DNA from: DAOUTW01 sp964523575
Lineage (GTDB): Bacteria > Zixibacteria > MSB-5A5 > GN15 > JAAZOE01
Assembly: GCA_964523575.1 (NCBI GenBank)
Contig: CAZGAV010000004.1
Span: forward strand, 1-64,000
Direction: 5' to 3'
Length of the DNA stretch: 64,000 nt
Made by a program: the position numbers and the translations under genes. Positions 25,489-34,416 of this stretch are shown here, in pieces. The stretch's first letter is position 1. Every line of letters begins with the position of its first letter. The notes under the pieces were generated by a model. That model made no database searches. It saw only the letters and a list, made by a program, of their open reading frames with translations, and was not told the DNA's origin.

Positions 25489-26511
25489 CTACGATGTCAT
25501 CCCCTCGGCCTTCTCGGCTTCCTCTTCTATTTCTTTTAGTGACAGATGCTCCCGCCGAAGATAGTAGAAACCGACCAGGGTGATGACCAGAAATTGTGTG
25601 GCATGCATGACCAGGGCGCAGGACAAGGCCGGGCCCTTGGCGATACCATAGAAACTCAATGATAAAACGGTGCCGTAATGATAGACGCCCACAAAGCCGG
25701 GCGTGGCCGGCACCGTGATAAGAATGGAAACGACTACCAGAATAACAAAGGAAGCGGCAATCGGGAGATCCGACCAGCCGAAAGCCAATAATATGAAATA
25801 GTTGGACAGCCCCATCACGACCCAGATGGCGAAGGTGTGAAAGGTAACCCAGAACATCTGGCGGCCGTCGCGCATGAATTCGAGGCCGGTGGCGAATCTG
25901 GCGATGGCGTTTTCAAAACCGGGCCGGAACCGGGCCGGAAAGATTCTGATAATTCTTTTCAGGATATGACTGTCGCGCTCGCTTCGGCGGCTGAGATATA
26001 CGGCGAACAAGAGCCCGATGAGACCGGCGCCGATCGTTACCATAGCCCCCACTTTGAGCTCCTGATCCATTTTCAAAGGCGAAATGAGCAGGACGATGCC
26101 GAAAATGATCAGCAGGGCAAGCAAATCGAAAACCAGACGTTCGACGAAAATGGTCGCCAGCGAGGCGGATTTGGAAACATGTTCTTTCCGCGATAACGAA
26201 TAAGCACGGACCAGTTCGCCGAGCCTGAACGGCAGGACATTGTTGGCCATAAAGCCGATCATCGTAATCGAGAACAGGCGTTTGACGGGGACGTCCTTGA
26301 TCGGCTGAATCATATGTTTCCAGCGGTAAGCGCGGAAAACCATGGTCACCATGATCAGGATGACGTTGGGAATGAGCCACCAGTAATTGGCCCCGCTGAG
26401 GGCCTGCCCCAGTTCGGCGTAATTGACTTTGTAAAACAGATAGACCAGAAGTCCGATAGTGATCGCAAATCCGGCCACCTGGATCAGTATTTTCTTGCCC
26501 CGGTTCGTCAT
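25489..26511 (-). CDS. Flippase-like integral membrane protein (LPG synthase TM / UPF0104 family)
   Basis: A 340-residue polytopic membrane protein with about eight helices. The FRAYRWKHMI motif after the second helix, the NNVLPFRLGELVRAY motif, and PATPGFVGVYHYG near the end are the signature of the lysylphosphatidylglycerol-synthetase membrane family, also called flippase-like domain proteins. The soluble transferase half is absent. ATG at 26511 overlaps the glycosyltransferase stop (ATGA). The neighbour suggests transport or processing of a lipid-linked sugar. Confidence 0.88.
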   Translation of the reverse strand: MTNRGKKILIQVAGFAITIGLLVYLFYKVNYAELGQALSGANYWWLIPNVILIMVTMVFRAYRWKHMIQPIKDVPVKRLFSITMIGFMANNVLPFRLGELVRAYSLSRKEHVSKSASLATIFVERLVFDLLALLIIFGIVLLISPLKMDQELKVGAMVTIGAGLIGLLFAVYLSRRSERDSHILKRIIRIFPARFRPGFENAIARFATGLEFMRDGRQMFWVTFHTFAIWVVMGLSNYFILLAFGWSDLPIAASFVILVVVSILITVPATPGFVGVYHYGTVLSLSFYGIAKGPALSCALVMHATQFLVITLVGFYYLRREHLSLKEIEEEAEKAEGMTS

Positions 26512-27620
26512 TTCTTCCCTGACACTTCTTGGCAAAGCTCAAGAAATTGTCCAGCGGCCTTATCCCAATTGAACTGGGCGGCCCATTCCAACCCGCCCCG
26601 TTCAAGTCGCCGGCGGTGATCGCCATCGGTCAGAAGGATTTTGATTCGGTCAGCCAGTTGCGGGATATTGCCATATTCATACAGCAGGCCGCTGTATCCG
26701 TCTTTGACCGAATCCCGCAGTCCCGGTGTATTGGCCGCTACAACGGTGGTGCCGCAGCTGTTGGCCTCGATATTGGTCAACCCCCAACCTTCCTTGAGCG
26801 ATGGATAAACCATGACATGCGACCGGCACAGATATTCAACTTTGGTTTCCTCAGAAACGAACCCCGTAAACTCGACCGCCTCACCCAGGCCCATTTGAAC
26901 CGCTTGCTTTTTCAATTCCGCCAAATAGTCGCCGGCGCCGACTACCGTCAACCGGGCCTCGGGAATGTCCTTTCGAACCAGTCGAAAGGCGTCTATCAAA
27001 TGCTGGACCGATTTATATTTCTTGATTCGGCCCAGATACAATATCGAGGGATACTCGAATTTGTCATAGTTTTTTTTATTGTTATAAAGGTCGGCATCGA
27101 TGCCGCAGTGAATAACCGAGATGTTTTTGCGGGGTATCCCCCGGGCGACCATATCATCGGCCGTCGATTCCGAAATCACACAGAAGGGCTTCCGCTTGTA
27201 AACGGCTGTCAGGAACATTTCCGACAGGTAAATATAACTGCCGAGAACGAAATTGATCTCGCGGAAGACGGTCGTCGAAAACAGATGGGGGATGACCACC
27301 AGAGTCGGCAGTTTCTGGTACAAAGGCGAATAAAACGGAATCTTGTTGATATCTTCTATGAAAAGATCAAACCGCCCCGATCCGATCAGGCGGCGGATGT
27401 GCCCGCGAGCGATCAGGTTGAAATTATATCGGTTCCCGGCCCGGATGATTCTTACTCCGTCGATGACTTCTTCGGGCAAACCGCCTTTATAATTGGAGCA
27501 GAAAAGGGTCACGGTGTGGCCGGCGGCGGATACCCGGCGCAGGAGTTCCTCGAGGTGCACTTCGGCCCCGCCCGACATCGGGTTTTTTAAATCTTGCCAG
27601 TTGAGCGCCAGAATATTCAA
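26508..27620 (-). CDS. Family 4 glycosyltransferase
   Basis: A 370-residue GT-B enzyme transferring a sugar from a nucleotide donor. The N-terminal acceptor domain opens with MSGGAEVHLEELLRR. The C-terminal GT4 domain has ILYLGRIKKYKSVQHLI and the donor-binding EGWGLTNIEANSCGTTVVA (E-x7-E). The start codon is TTG with GGAAG 7 bases upstream. It sits in a three-gene run with a DUF2723 protein and a flippase-like protein, pointing to cell-envelope glycolipid or glycan synthesis. Confidence 0.92.
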   Translation of the reverse strand: MNILALNWQDLKNPMSGGAEVHLEELLRRVSAAGHTVTLFCSNYKGGLPEEVIDGVRIIRAGNRYNFNLIARGHIRRLIGSGRFDLFIEDINKIPFYSPLYQKLPTLVVIPHLFSTTVFREINFVLGSYIYLSEMFLTAVYKRKPFCVISESTADDMVARGIPRKNISVIHCGIDADLYNNKKNYDKFEYPSILYLGRIKKYKSVQHLIDAFRLVRKDIPEARLTVVGAGDYLAELKKQAVQMGLGEAVEFTGFVSEETKVEYLCRSHVMVYPSLKEGWGLTNIEANSCGTTVVAANTPGLRDSVKDGYSGLLYEYGNIPQLADRIKILLTDGDHRRRLERGGLEWAAQFNWDKAAGQFLELCQEVSGKK

Positions 27621-27650
27621 ATTGGTTCTTCCAATTGACTGAGAAACCGG

Positions 27651-30158
27651 TTAATGGCCCGCCGGAGAAGCCGGCGTCCGCGGTGCTTTAAACAGGTCCT
27701 GCATGGCTTTTCGGGTTTCCTCGTCTTTGGGATTATTGACCAGCCAGGTTCTCAGCACCGCTTGCAGGGTGTCCATTTGATTGTCTTCGTATAAGAGCAT
27801 CGTATATTCACGGAAGGCATCGCGGTAGGTCGGGTATAATTCCAGAGTCTGTTTCAAGATCGACATGGCCCGTCCCTTATTGCCCTGGTATTTATTGGCC
27901 ATACCCCAGATAAAATAGATTTCCCGCAGGCGATCCGGAGGAACTTCTTTCATCACTTTCGGTATTGAATCCTCGTAGCCGGCCTCGACGAACAACTGCG
28001 TCAGGTAATTGTACGTCTGATACTCGAACGGAACCAGTTTGATGGCCTGGCGAGTCAGTTTGATGGCCTGATCGTATTCATTGGCCTTGGCCATGGAGTC
28101 GGCCATCAGGACCAGAGCGGTGGTATAGTTGCCGGTCAGCGAACGGGTCCGCTCGTCCTTGTAGATGGTCGAATCGGCCAGAGACCGGAATTGGAATTCG
28201 TGGTCGAAAAGCTCGAGGGATTTTTCGATATTGATGGCGCCCGGACGCTCCTCGCGGCTCAACTGGTACACCATCCCCTGCATGACCAGATAATTGGACA
28301 GGTCGCGTCCGCGGTACTGCCGGGCCTCGGTGCCGACGGTCAGGGAAAAGTCGATGGGCCGTTTCCATTGATTGATGGTCAGGATTTCATCCATTACCTG
28401 ATCCTGAATTCGATACATCCGCCCGTCGCCGGATACCCGATGGCGCAAGGCGTCGATCTGGGCGTCGGACCAGCGCAAGGGAATCCCCATGTAATCGCGT
28501 ATCTGCTTGACATACCAGTTGGTATTGGAGAGCGCCAGATTAACCGGCGTCACGTCGAGACGGACCTTATAGACTTCCTGCAGACACCAGACCGGAAATG
28601 TATCGTTATCCCCGCCGATAAACAGGATAGCATTGGGGTCGCATGATTTAAGCAGATTATCGGCAAAATCATAGGGTGCAAAATTGCGCGATCGGTCGCA
28701 GTAAAAATAATTAGCCTTGATCGGAGCCGCCGCCAGAAGCACCAGTAAACAGAGGATAATCATCACCGGTTTCCGGAAAGTCTTGCTCTGACCCAAAATC
28801 GTTTCCCGCCCCATCTCGATCAATCCGGCCACGCCCATGCCGATCGCCATACCAAACAGAATAAACCCGGGTGTAAAGAAATAATCCCGGTCGCGGACCT
28901 CAATATGCCCCTCGCCGGTCAGCGGGTCCTGATGGGTGCCGTCGGCGAAATTCATATACCAGACCAGAAACAGCGTCCCCAGAATAATCATGAAGACAAA
29001 AGGCCAGCCGATGCGCGGGCGCCTCCGAATCAGTTCGAACAGGCCCAGCAGGCCCAGCACGAAAAGAACGCCGAAGAAACGTCCGTTGATTCCATATTGA
29101 TCGGAAAAGAAGCCCCAGAAACCGATGCGGCGGAAATTACCCAGTTGATTTTTCCATTCGGCCCGGCGCGTCATGGCCCGCGACAACATCGATTGCTCGC
29201 CGTATTGCTTACGTTCCAGAAATCTTTTAAAGGTCGCAAACGATTCCGAGGGGTTGTTCTGATTAATCGCCGGGTGCTGGGCAGAACGGATTGGTGTGTA
29301 CAACTGGCATGAGAGGCCAAGCACCGCCGCCAAAAACAAAAGCAGGGAAAAACGCCACAAATATTCGCGCGTAAACAACGTGCCCGCCAGCAGGACCAGA
29401 AACCAGAGACCATTGAGCCAGAAATAACTGTTATCGAAAAATTGATCAAGGCCCATGGAGATCATGAACAGCAGAGCGCCGGTGATATAGAACCTGAAAT
29501 CCCGCCGCAATCGCCTGGAAAATAAAACAATCATGAGAAAGATAGCCGGCATGAACAAAAAAGTGGTCATGTGGATGCCGATGGAAAGAAACGCCAGATA
29601 CATTATCAGGAGCAGGTAACGGTCGGATTTGCGTTCCCCGCGAACATCCAGCCAGCGCAGAAAGAGCCAGATGATAATCACCAGCATCAGCATGGCCGGC
29701 GAATAGACTTCGGCTTCCATGCTGTTATTCCAATGCGTTCTGCCAAAGGCCATCATCGAGGTGCCCACGATGGCTCCGATATAAACGCCGGCCTTCGTCC
29801 ACCCGGCAAAAGATTCCCTCGACGACCACATTCTTATCAGCCGGTACAGGATCAGGAATGCGAACATGGCCGCGAATGCCCCCGACACGACCGAGAACAT
29901 ATTAACCCGGGCCGAGATATCGGCCTGTAAAGGAATGATGCTGAAGAGGCGACCAATCATGACATAGAGCGGAGTTCCCGGCGGATGGGGAATCCCGAGG
30001 GTGTAAGAGCAGGCGATGAATTCGCCGCAATCCCAGAAGGACAGGGTCGGCGCTTTGGTGGCGTTATATATAATAAAGGTGAGAATCAGCATCAGCACAG
30101 CGGTAATTGGATGCCATCGGTCGGGGCCTAAACGATCAAGCAAGCTCTTGTTATTCAC
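27651..30158 (-). CDS. DUF2723 membrane protein with C-terminal TPR (glycosyltransferase-like)
   Basis: An 835-residue protein. The N-terminal half holds about ten to twelve helices with the family hallmark WDCGEFIACSYTLGIPHPPG. This resembles GT-C mannosyltransferases, with acidic residues in the first outer loop. The C-terminal 300 residues are soluble, with FIGGDNDTFPVW and TPR-like helices (for example ALVLMADSMAKANEYDQAIK). The start is set at a GTG (30158) with AGGA upstream; the open frame extends 78 codons further into the nusB region without a start signal. It likely glycosylates lipids or exported proteins; the substrate is unknown. Confidence 0.88.
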   Translation of the reverse strand: MNNKSLLDRLGPDRWHPITAVLMLILTFIIYNATKAPTLSFWDCGEFIACSYTLGIPHPPGTPLYVMIGRLFSIIPLQADISARVNMFSVVSGAFAAMFAFLILYRLIRMWSSRESFAGWTKAGVYIGAIVGTSMMAFGRTHWNNSMEAEVYSPAMLMLVIIIWLFLRWLDVRGERKSDRYLLLIMYLAFLSIGIHMTTFLFMPAIFLMIVLFSRRLRRDFRFYITGALLFMISMGLDQFFDNSYFWLNGLWFLVLLAGTLFTREYLWRFSLLLFLAAVLGLSCQLYTPIRSAQHPAINQNNPSESFATFKRFLERKQYGEQSMLSRAMTRRAEWKNQLGNFRRIGFWGFFSDQYGINGRFFGVLFVLGLLGLFELIRRRPRIGWPFVFMIILGTLFLVWYMNFADGTHQDPLTGEGHIEVRDRDYFFTPGFILFGMAIGMGVAGLIEMGRETILGQSKTFRKPVMIILCLLVLLAAAPIKANYFYCDRSRNFAPYDFADNLLKSCDPNAILFIGGDNDTFPVWCLQEVYKVRLDVTPVNLALSNTNWYVKQIRDYMGIPLRWSDAQIDALRHRVSGDGRMYRIQDQVMDEILTINQWKRPIDFSLTVGTEARQYRGRDLSNYLVMQGMVYQLSREERPGAINIEKSLELFDHEFQFRSLADSTIYKDERTRSLTGNYTTALVLMADSMAKANEYDQAIKLTRQAIKLVPFEYQTYNYLTQLFVEAGYEDSIPKVMKEVPPDRLREIYFIWGMANKYQGNKGRAMSILKQTLELYPTYRDAFREYTMLLYEDNQMDTLQAVLRTWLVNNPKDEETRKAMQDLFKAPRTPASPAGH

Positions 30159-30244
30159 ATCTATCCTGTTTTTGGTCGCTTGTGTTTTTATACCGTCGAA
30201 GGTTTGAATATAACAAAAAAAACGTCTCTGTCCAATTATAAATA

Positions 30245-30273
30245 AGGCGGGAGAGCCTCGCCGCTTCCCGCCT
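30245..30273 (-). terminator. Hairpin between nusB and the DUF2723 gene
   Basis: AGGCGGGA and TCCCGCCT pair around a 13-base loop in the 139-base intergenic region. On the minus strand a T8 run follows about 24 bases later, not directly. It may attenuate readthrough from the riboflavin operon. Confidence 0.45.
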
Positions 30274-30297
30274 AAGACGTTATCTGATTTACAATTA

Positions 30298-30711
30298 CTA
30301 TTGATCCAAAGGAGGTTTGGAGATGGCGGCGTCAAGAATACCGTTGACAAAGGAACTGGATTCGAGGGTGCTGTATTGCTTGGCCAGGTCAATGGCCTCG
30401 TTGATGGCCACCTTTTCCGGGATATCAGGCATGAAATGGATCTCGCACAGGGCCATCCGCAGGATGATTTTATCGATCAGGGCGATCCGCTTGATTTCCC
30501 AGTTTTCCGCCAGGCGGGTAATTTCGCTGTCGAGAAATTCAATATTCTTGATGACCGTTTCCATATGATAACGGGCGAATTTCAGATGTTCCTCGGCCAA
30601 TTGGCTTTCGGCGGCCAGATCGGCAAAGATGATATCGATATCGCGGTGGTGAATCTCGTAGGCGTAGAGGCCCTTCAATACCAATTCACGCGCCTGTCTG
30701 CGTTTCGTCAT
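30298..30711 (-). CDS. nusB: Transcription antitermination factor NusB
   Basis: A 137-residue all-helical RNA-binding protein needed for rRNA antitermination. The N-terminal RRQARELVLKGLYAYE box and the C-terminal VAINEAIDLAKQYSTLESSSFVNGILDA are conserved. It overlaps ribH by four bases (ATGA) and is the last gene of the riboflavin operon, a common ribH-nusB pairing. Confidence 0.96.
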   Translation of the reverse strand: MTKRRQARELVLKGLYAYEIHHRDIDIIFADLAAESQLAEEHLKFARYHMETVIKNIEFLDSEITRLAENWEIKRIALIDKIILRMALCEIHFMPDIPEKVAINEAIDLAKQYSTLESSSFVNGILDAAISKPPLDQ

Positions 30712-31184
30712 AGTTTCTCAATCTGCCGGTAGAGATCGACCATCTCAATGGCCGACAGAGCGGCGTCCCAGCCTTTGTTGCCCGCCTTGGTGCCAGCCCG
30801 TTCGATAGCCTGTTCCAGAGTATCGGCGGTGATGATGCCGAAAATCACCGGCATCTGCGTATCCATGGAGGCCTTGGCGATGCCCTTGGCGGCTTCGGCC
30901 GCGATAAAGTCGAAATGCGGCGTGTCGCCGCGAACCAGCGCTCCCAGACAAATAACGGCGTCATATTTTTTTGACAGGGCCAGCTTTTGCGCCGCATAAG
31001 GAATCTCAAAAGAACCGGGGACCCGGCTGACGACAATATCCTTATCGGCAACACCGTGGCGGCGCAGACAATCGAGAGCGCCTTCCAGCAGGCGGGAAGT
31101 TAGCAATTCGTTGAAACGGCTGACGACAACGGCGTGTTTCTGCCCCTTGCCGTTGAGCTGTCCATTGTATTCGGTAACCGACAT
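30708..31184 (-). CDS. ribH: 6,7-dimethyl-8-ribityllumazine synthase
   Basis: A 158-residue enzyme condensing the ribityl-pyrimidine with 3,4-dihydroxy-2-butanone-4-phosphate; it usually forms pentamers or 60-mer capsids. Motifs are RVPGSFEIPYAAQKL, LGALVRGDTPHFDFIA (catalytic His) and GIITADTLEQAIERAGTKAGNK. It lies 14 bases after ribBA. Confidence 0.97.
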   Translation of the reverse strand: MSVTEYNGQLNGKGQKHAVVVSRFNELLTSRLLEGALDCLRRHGVADKDIVVSRVPGSFEIPYAAQKLALSKKYDAVICLGALVRGDTPHFDFIAAEAAKGIAKASMDTQMPVIFGIITADTLEQAIERAGTKAGNKGWDAALSAIEMVDLYRQIEKL

Positions 31185-31198
31185 ATTCCTTCTCCTTC

Positions 31199-32404
31199 TT
31201 ATAACATTGACAAAAGATGGCCCAGCTTATCCCGCTTCGTTTCCAGATAGCGACGGTTGTATTTGGAAGCCGGGATCTGAATCGGCACCCGGCCGGTGAT
31301 TTTGAGGCCGTGACCTTCCAGACCGACCAGCTTGCGGGGATTATTGGTGATGATGCGGATGGTCGTCAGCCCCAGGTCCTTGAGAATCTGGGCCCCGATA
31401 CCATAATCCCGCAGATCGGCCTTAAAGCCCAGTTCCTCGTTGGCTTCGACCGTATCGCGCCCCTTGTCCTGAAGATTATAAGCTTTGATTTTATTGGCCA
31501 AGCCGATGCCGCGTCCCTCCTGCCTCATATACAGCAAGACACCCAGACCTTCCTTTTCGATCATGGTCATGGCGTGGGCTAATTGATCGCCGCAATCGCA
31601 TCGCGCCGAACCGAAGACGTCACCGGTCAGGCATTGGGAATGCACCCGCACGAGGACGTTTTCCTTGTTGACGACGTCCCCCTTGACGACGGCCAGATGA
31701 TGATGGTCGTCGATGTCACTGCGGTAAAGATGCAGTTTGAATTCGCCGTAACGGGTCGGGAAATTGACTACCGAAACGACCTCGACCAGTTTTTCATTAT
31801 GCCGGCGGTATTCGATCAGGTCCTTGACGGTGATGATTTTGAGTTTGAATTCACCGGCCATTTCCATCAGGCGTGGAACCCGGGCCATGTGGCCGTCGTC
31901 ATCGATGATCTCACACAGAACGCCGGCCGGTTTCAAACCCGCCAGACGGGCCAGATCGACCGAGGCCTCGGTATGCCCGGCCCGGGCCAGGACGCCGCCA
32001 TCAAGGGCCTGGATCGGGAAAATATGACCCGGCCGCCCGAAATCATTCGGCCGAGCGTCGTCTTCGATCAGCTTGCGGATGGTCGCGGAACGGTCGAAGG
32101 CCGAAATGCCGGTGGTGGTGTTTTCGGTCGCATCCACGGAGACGGTGAAACGGGTGCCGTGCAGGGCGGTGTTATTGCGCACCATGTCGTTCAGCTCCAG
32201 CTGTTCGAGTCGATCCCGATTCATGGTGGCGCAGATAAGTCCGCGGCCGTATTTACTGATGAAGTTTATCGCTTCCGGGGTCGCTTTTTCGGCGGCCATG
32301 ATGAAATCGCCTTCATTCTCGCGATCTTCATCATCGACCACGATTATCATCTTGCCCGCTTTTATATCCTCAACGGCTTCCTTAACGGTGTTGAACTCGC
32401 TCAT
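31199..32404 (-). CDS. ribBA: Bifunctional DHBP synthase / GTP cyclohydrolase II
   Basis: A 401-residue fusion. The N-terminal RibB domain (about 1-200) makes 3,4-dihydroxy-2-butanone-4-phosphate and shows DDEDRENEGDFIMAAE and GHTEASVDLARLAG. The C-terminal RibA domain (about 205-401) opens GTP. It shows the zinc cysteines in CLTGDVFGSARCDCGDQL, the RQEGRGIGL loop, and the Arg/Tyr of the RIITNNPRKL segment. Both active sites look intact. It lies 13 bases after ribE. Confidence 0.97.
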   Translation of the reverse strand: MSEFNTVKEAVEDIKAGKMIIVVDDEDRENEGDFIMAAEKATPEAINFISKYGRGLICATMNRDRLEQLELNDMVRNNTALHGTRFTVSVDATENTTTGISAFDRSATIRKLIEDDARPNDFGRPGHIFPIQALDGGVLARAGHTEASVDLARLAGLKPAGVLCEIIDDDGHMARVPRLMEMAGEFKLKIITVKDLIEYRRHNEKLVEVVSVVNFPTRYGEFKLHLYRSDIDDHHHLAVVKGDVVNKENVLVRVHSQCLTGDVFGSARCDCGDQLAHAMTMIEKEGLGVLLYMRQEGRGIGLANKIKAYNLQDKGRDTVEANEELGFKADLRDYGIGAQILKDLGLTTIRIITNNPRKLVGLEGHGLKITGRVPIQIPASKYNRRYLETKRDKLGHLLSML

Positions 32405-32417
32405 GATTTCCTCTTAT

Positions 32418-33056
32418 TCAAAAGCCCATTTTACGTATCGAATCGACCGTCAGGCGGGAAACGCGGCCCTGCTTTTCATGGTAACGCAGGATATATTTCC
32501 CGATCAAATCGAATTCAACATTTATTTCATCTCCGGCCCGGATTTCGCCCCAGGTCGTTCGTTTCTGTGTTTCCGGTATCAAATTGACGCTGAAACTTTT
32601 CTTATCGACTTCATTCACCGTCAAGCTGATGCCATCCACCGCCACCGAACCTTTATTAACCACATATATGGCGAATTGTTCCGGCAGTTCGACGGCCACC
32701 TCGAGACTTTCACCCAAAGGCCGCACGCGGCTGACTTTCAAAGCGCCGTCGATATGACCGGAAACGAAGTGTCCCCCCAATCGAGCATCGGCCTTCAGCG
32801 CCCGTTCGAGGTTGACCCGGCGGCCGGCCCGAATATTTTTCAGGGTCGTCAATCGCACCGTCTCCTGCGAGGCTTCGACCGTAAACGAATCCCGGTCATG
32901 CGTGACCACTGTCAAACAGGGGCCGGACACGGCAATCGATTCACCGTCCGTGATATTCTCGAGTTCCTTATCCGGCGCAATCGTCAGCACCAGGTAATTC
33001 CCACGGGGGGTGACCTTTCTTACCGTACCCATACTTTCGATCAAGCCCGTGAACAT
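32418..33056 (-). CDS. ribE: Riboflavin synthase alpha subunit
   Basis: A 212-residue enzyme that dismutates two lumazines to riboflavin. It shows the internal repeat of two lumazine-binding barrels: MFTGLIESMGTV opens the first, and HIDGALKV with GISLTVNEV marks the second. The ATG at 33056 has GGAG upstream and begins with the canonical MFTG; it follows the ribD stop by 1 base. Confidence 0.96.
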   Translation of the reverse strand: MFTGLIESMGTVRKVTPRGNYLVLTIAPDKELENITDGESIAVSGPCLTVVTHDRDSFTVEASQETVRLTTLKNIRAGRRVNLERALKADARLGGHFVSGHIDGALKVSRVRPLGESLEVAVELPEQFAIYVVNKGSVAVDGISLTVNEVDKKSFSVNLIPETQKRTTWGEIRAGDEINVEFDLIGKYILRYHEKQGRVSRLTVDSIRKMGF

Positions 33057-33057
33057 A

Positions 33058-34143
33058 TCACTTCTCCGGATAGCCCCAGAATAACATATCATCGCCAATT
33101 TTCTTGAAGCCCGATTCGCGGAACCGGAGGGCATTGGCGACTTTGGCGATTTTAAGATCGCCCACCGCCTCTATCCCGCGGCCCAGAACAACCGGCGCGA
33201 TCGCCACATACAGTTTATCTACCAGTTTCTGATGCAATAACGCCGTCGCCAGCCGACTGCCGCCCTCGAAGAGGATCGATGTCACCTCATGCTTGCCGGC
33301 TCGTTCCATCAAATTCTTGAGATCGATCCGGTCCTTTTGCCTTCGAATGGGCCAAGTGGTAACCGATTTATATACGTTGGAATCAACTACTTCACGAGTC
33401 GTAGCCACAATCGTTTTGCGGTCGTCGTTTTTCGTAAACAGGTTTAAATTCCCCGGCAGATCGCGCGAACCGGTGACGATGATTCTCAGGGGATTATCCC
33501 CCTTGAGATGACGGACGGTCAGTCGGGGATTATCGGCTCGGACCGTCCCGGCCCCGACAGCCACGGCGTCATATCTGGCCCGCAACCGGTGTGCGAATTT
33601 CTGCGCCTTATCGCAGGATATCCATTGCGAATCGCCGGTAACCGTCGCCAGACGGCCATCAAGCGATTGAGCCAGTTTGAGGACGACAAACGGCCGACCG
33701 GTTGTCATATATTTCAGATAGACTTCATTGAGACGGATGGCTTCTTCCCGGCCGACGCCGCCGACAACCTTTATGCCGTTGTTCATCAACGTTGCGGCGC
33801 CCTGGCAATTGACTTTGGGATTGGGATCTTCGATGGAATAAACGACTTCCTTGATACCGGCCCGAAGGATCAGATCGGTGCAGGGGCCGGTGCGGCCCTG
33901 ATGACAGCAGGGTTCGAGATTAACGGCGATGGAAGCCCCGCGGGCTTGATCTCCGGCCTTTTCCAGAGCCACTCGTTCGGCATGAGCCCCCCCGGCCCGC
34001 TTATGATAGCCGGTGGCGATAATCCCGTCGCGGTTGAAAACCACAGCGCCGACGATCGGATTGGGGGAAGTGTACCCCTCACCCCGCCGGGCCAGACTCA
34101 TGGCCTTCCTTATCATGGCTTCGTATATTTTGTCATCAGCCAT
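33058..34143 (-). CDS. ribD: Bifunctional riboflavin deaminase/reductase
   Basis: A 361-residue protein. The N-terminal deaminase (about 1-145) has the zinc motif HAERVALEKAG with PCCHQGRTGPC; the C-terminal reductase (about 148-361) has DGRLATVTGDSQWIS and ILFEGGSRLATALL. First gene of the operon, downstream of the FMN riboswitch. The start is ATG at 34143; its GGGG ribosome site lies inside a hairpin that would hide it. Confidence 0.96.
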   Translation of the reverse strand: MADDKIYEAMIRKAMSLARRGEGYTSPNPIVGAVVFNRDGIIATGYHKRAGGAHAERVALEKAGDQARGASIAVNLEPCCHQGRTGPCTDLILRAGIKEVVYSIEDPNPKVNCQGAATLMNNGIKVVGGVGREEAIRLNEVYLKYMTTGRPFVVLKLAQSLDGRLATVTGDSQWISCDKAQKFAHRLRARYDAVAVGAGTVRADNPRLTVRHLKGDNPLRIIVTGSRDLPGNLNLFTKNDDRKTIVATTREVVDSNVYKSVTTWPIRRQKDRIDLKNLMERAGKHEVTSILFEGGSRLATALLHQKLVDKLYVAIAPVVLGRGIEAVGDLKIAKVANALRFRESGFKKIGDDMLFWGYPEK

Positions 34144-34165
34144 AAAAAATCCCCGATCTCCGGGG
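34144..34165 (-). promoter_or_regulatory. Hairpin plus T6 masking the ribD ribosome site
   Basis: On the minus strand CCCCG pairs with CGGGG around GAGAT, followed at once by ATTTTTT and the ribD ATG. The 3' arm is the ribosome site. It can act as a short intrinsic terminator, as a translation sequestrator, or both, and is the likely output element of the FMN riboswitch. Confidence 0.6.
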
Positions 34166-34193
34166 CAAAAATACAGAAGCACAGGTTGACAGG

Positions 34194-34237
34194 AAGGCCA
34201 GCCCGCCGGCGTCTGACAATGCCGGCGCTCGAGCCTT
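34194..34237 (-). promoter_or_regulatory. Large hairpin in the riboswitch expression platform
   Basis: CGCCGGC and GCCGGCG form a perfect 7-bp stem around a 10-base loop, extended by AAGGC/GCCTT after an internal loop. It follows the aptamer directly and may be the alternative structure that switches with it. Confidence 0.55.
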
Positions 34238-34243
34238 AATGTA

Positions 34244-34357
34244 CCTTCTCCCTTCCGGACTTTACCGTCGGCATCGGAATTTCACCGGTTCAGCAAAGAA
34301 TTTCTTCGCTCGCGGGCTTTCACCGCCGGTTGAGGAATTTCGCCTCACCCCGAAGAT
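34244..34357 (-). ncRNA. FMN riboswitch (RFN element)
   Basis: The minus strand reads CTTCGGGG, GAAATTCCTCAACCGGCGGT, AAAGCCCGCGAGC, then GGTGAAATTCCGATGCCGAC, GGTAAAGTCCGG and GGGAGAAGG. This is the complete conserved order of the FMN aptamer, with P1 formed by CTTC and GAAG. It lies about 100 bases upstream of ribD. FMN binding is expected to switch off ribD-ribE-ribBA-ribH-nusB. Confidence 0.95.
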
Positions 34358-34416
34358 ATATTTAATCGGAATATATGCGTCAGGACAGGATTGTCAACAC
34401 AAATTAATCCCCTCTA

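Noticed and set aside
26529..27590. A 353-codon open frame opposite the glycosyltransferase
   Set aside because: It lies almost wholly within the GT4 gene on the other strand, whose catalytic motifs are intact.
31583..33107. Two overlapping long frames opposite ribBA and ribE
   Set aside because: Both riboflavin genes are complete on the minus strand and under an FMN riboswitch; the plus frames have no ribosome sites or domains.
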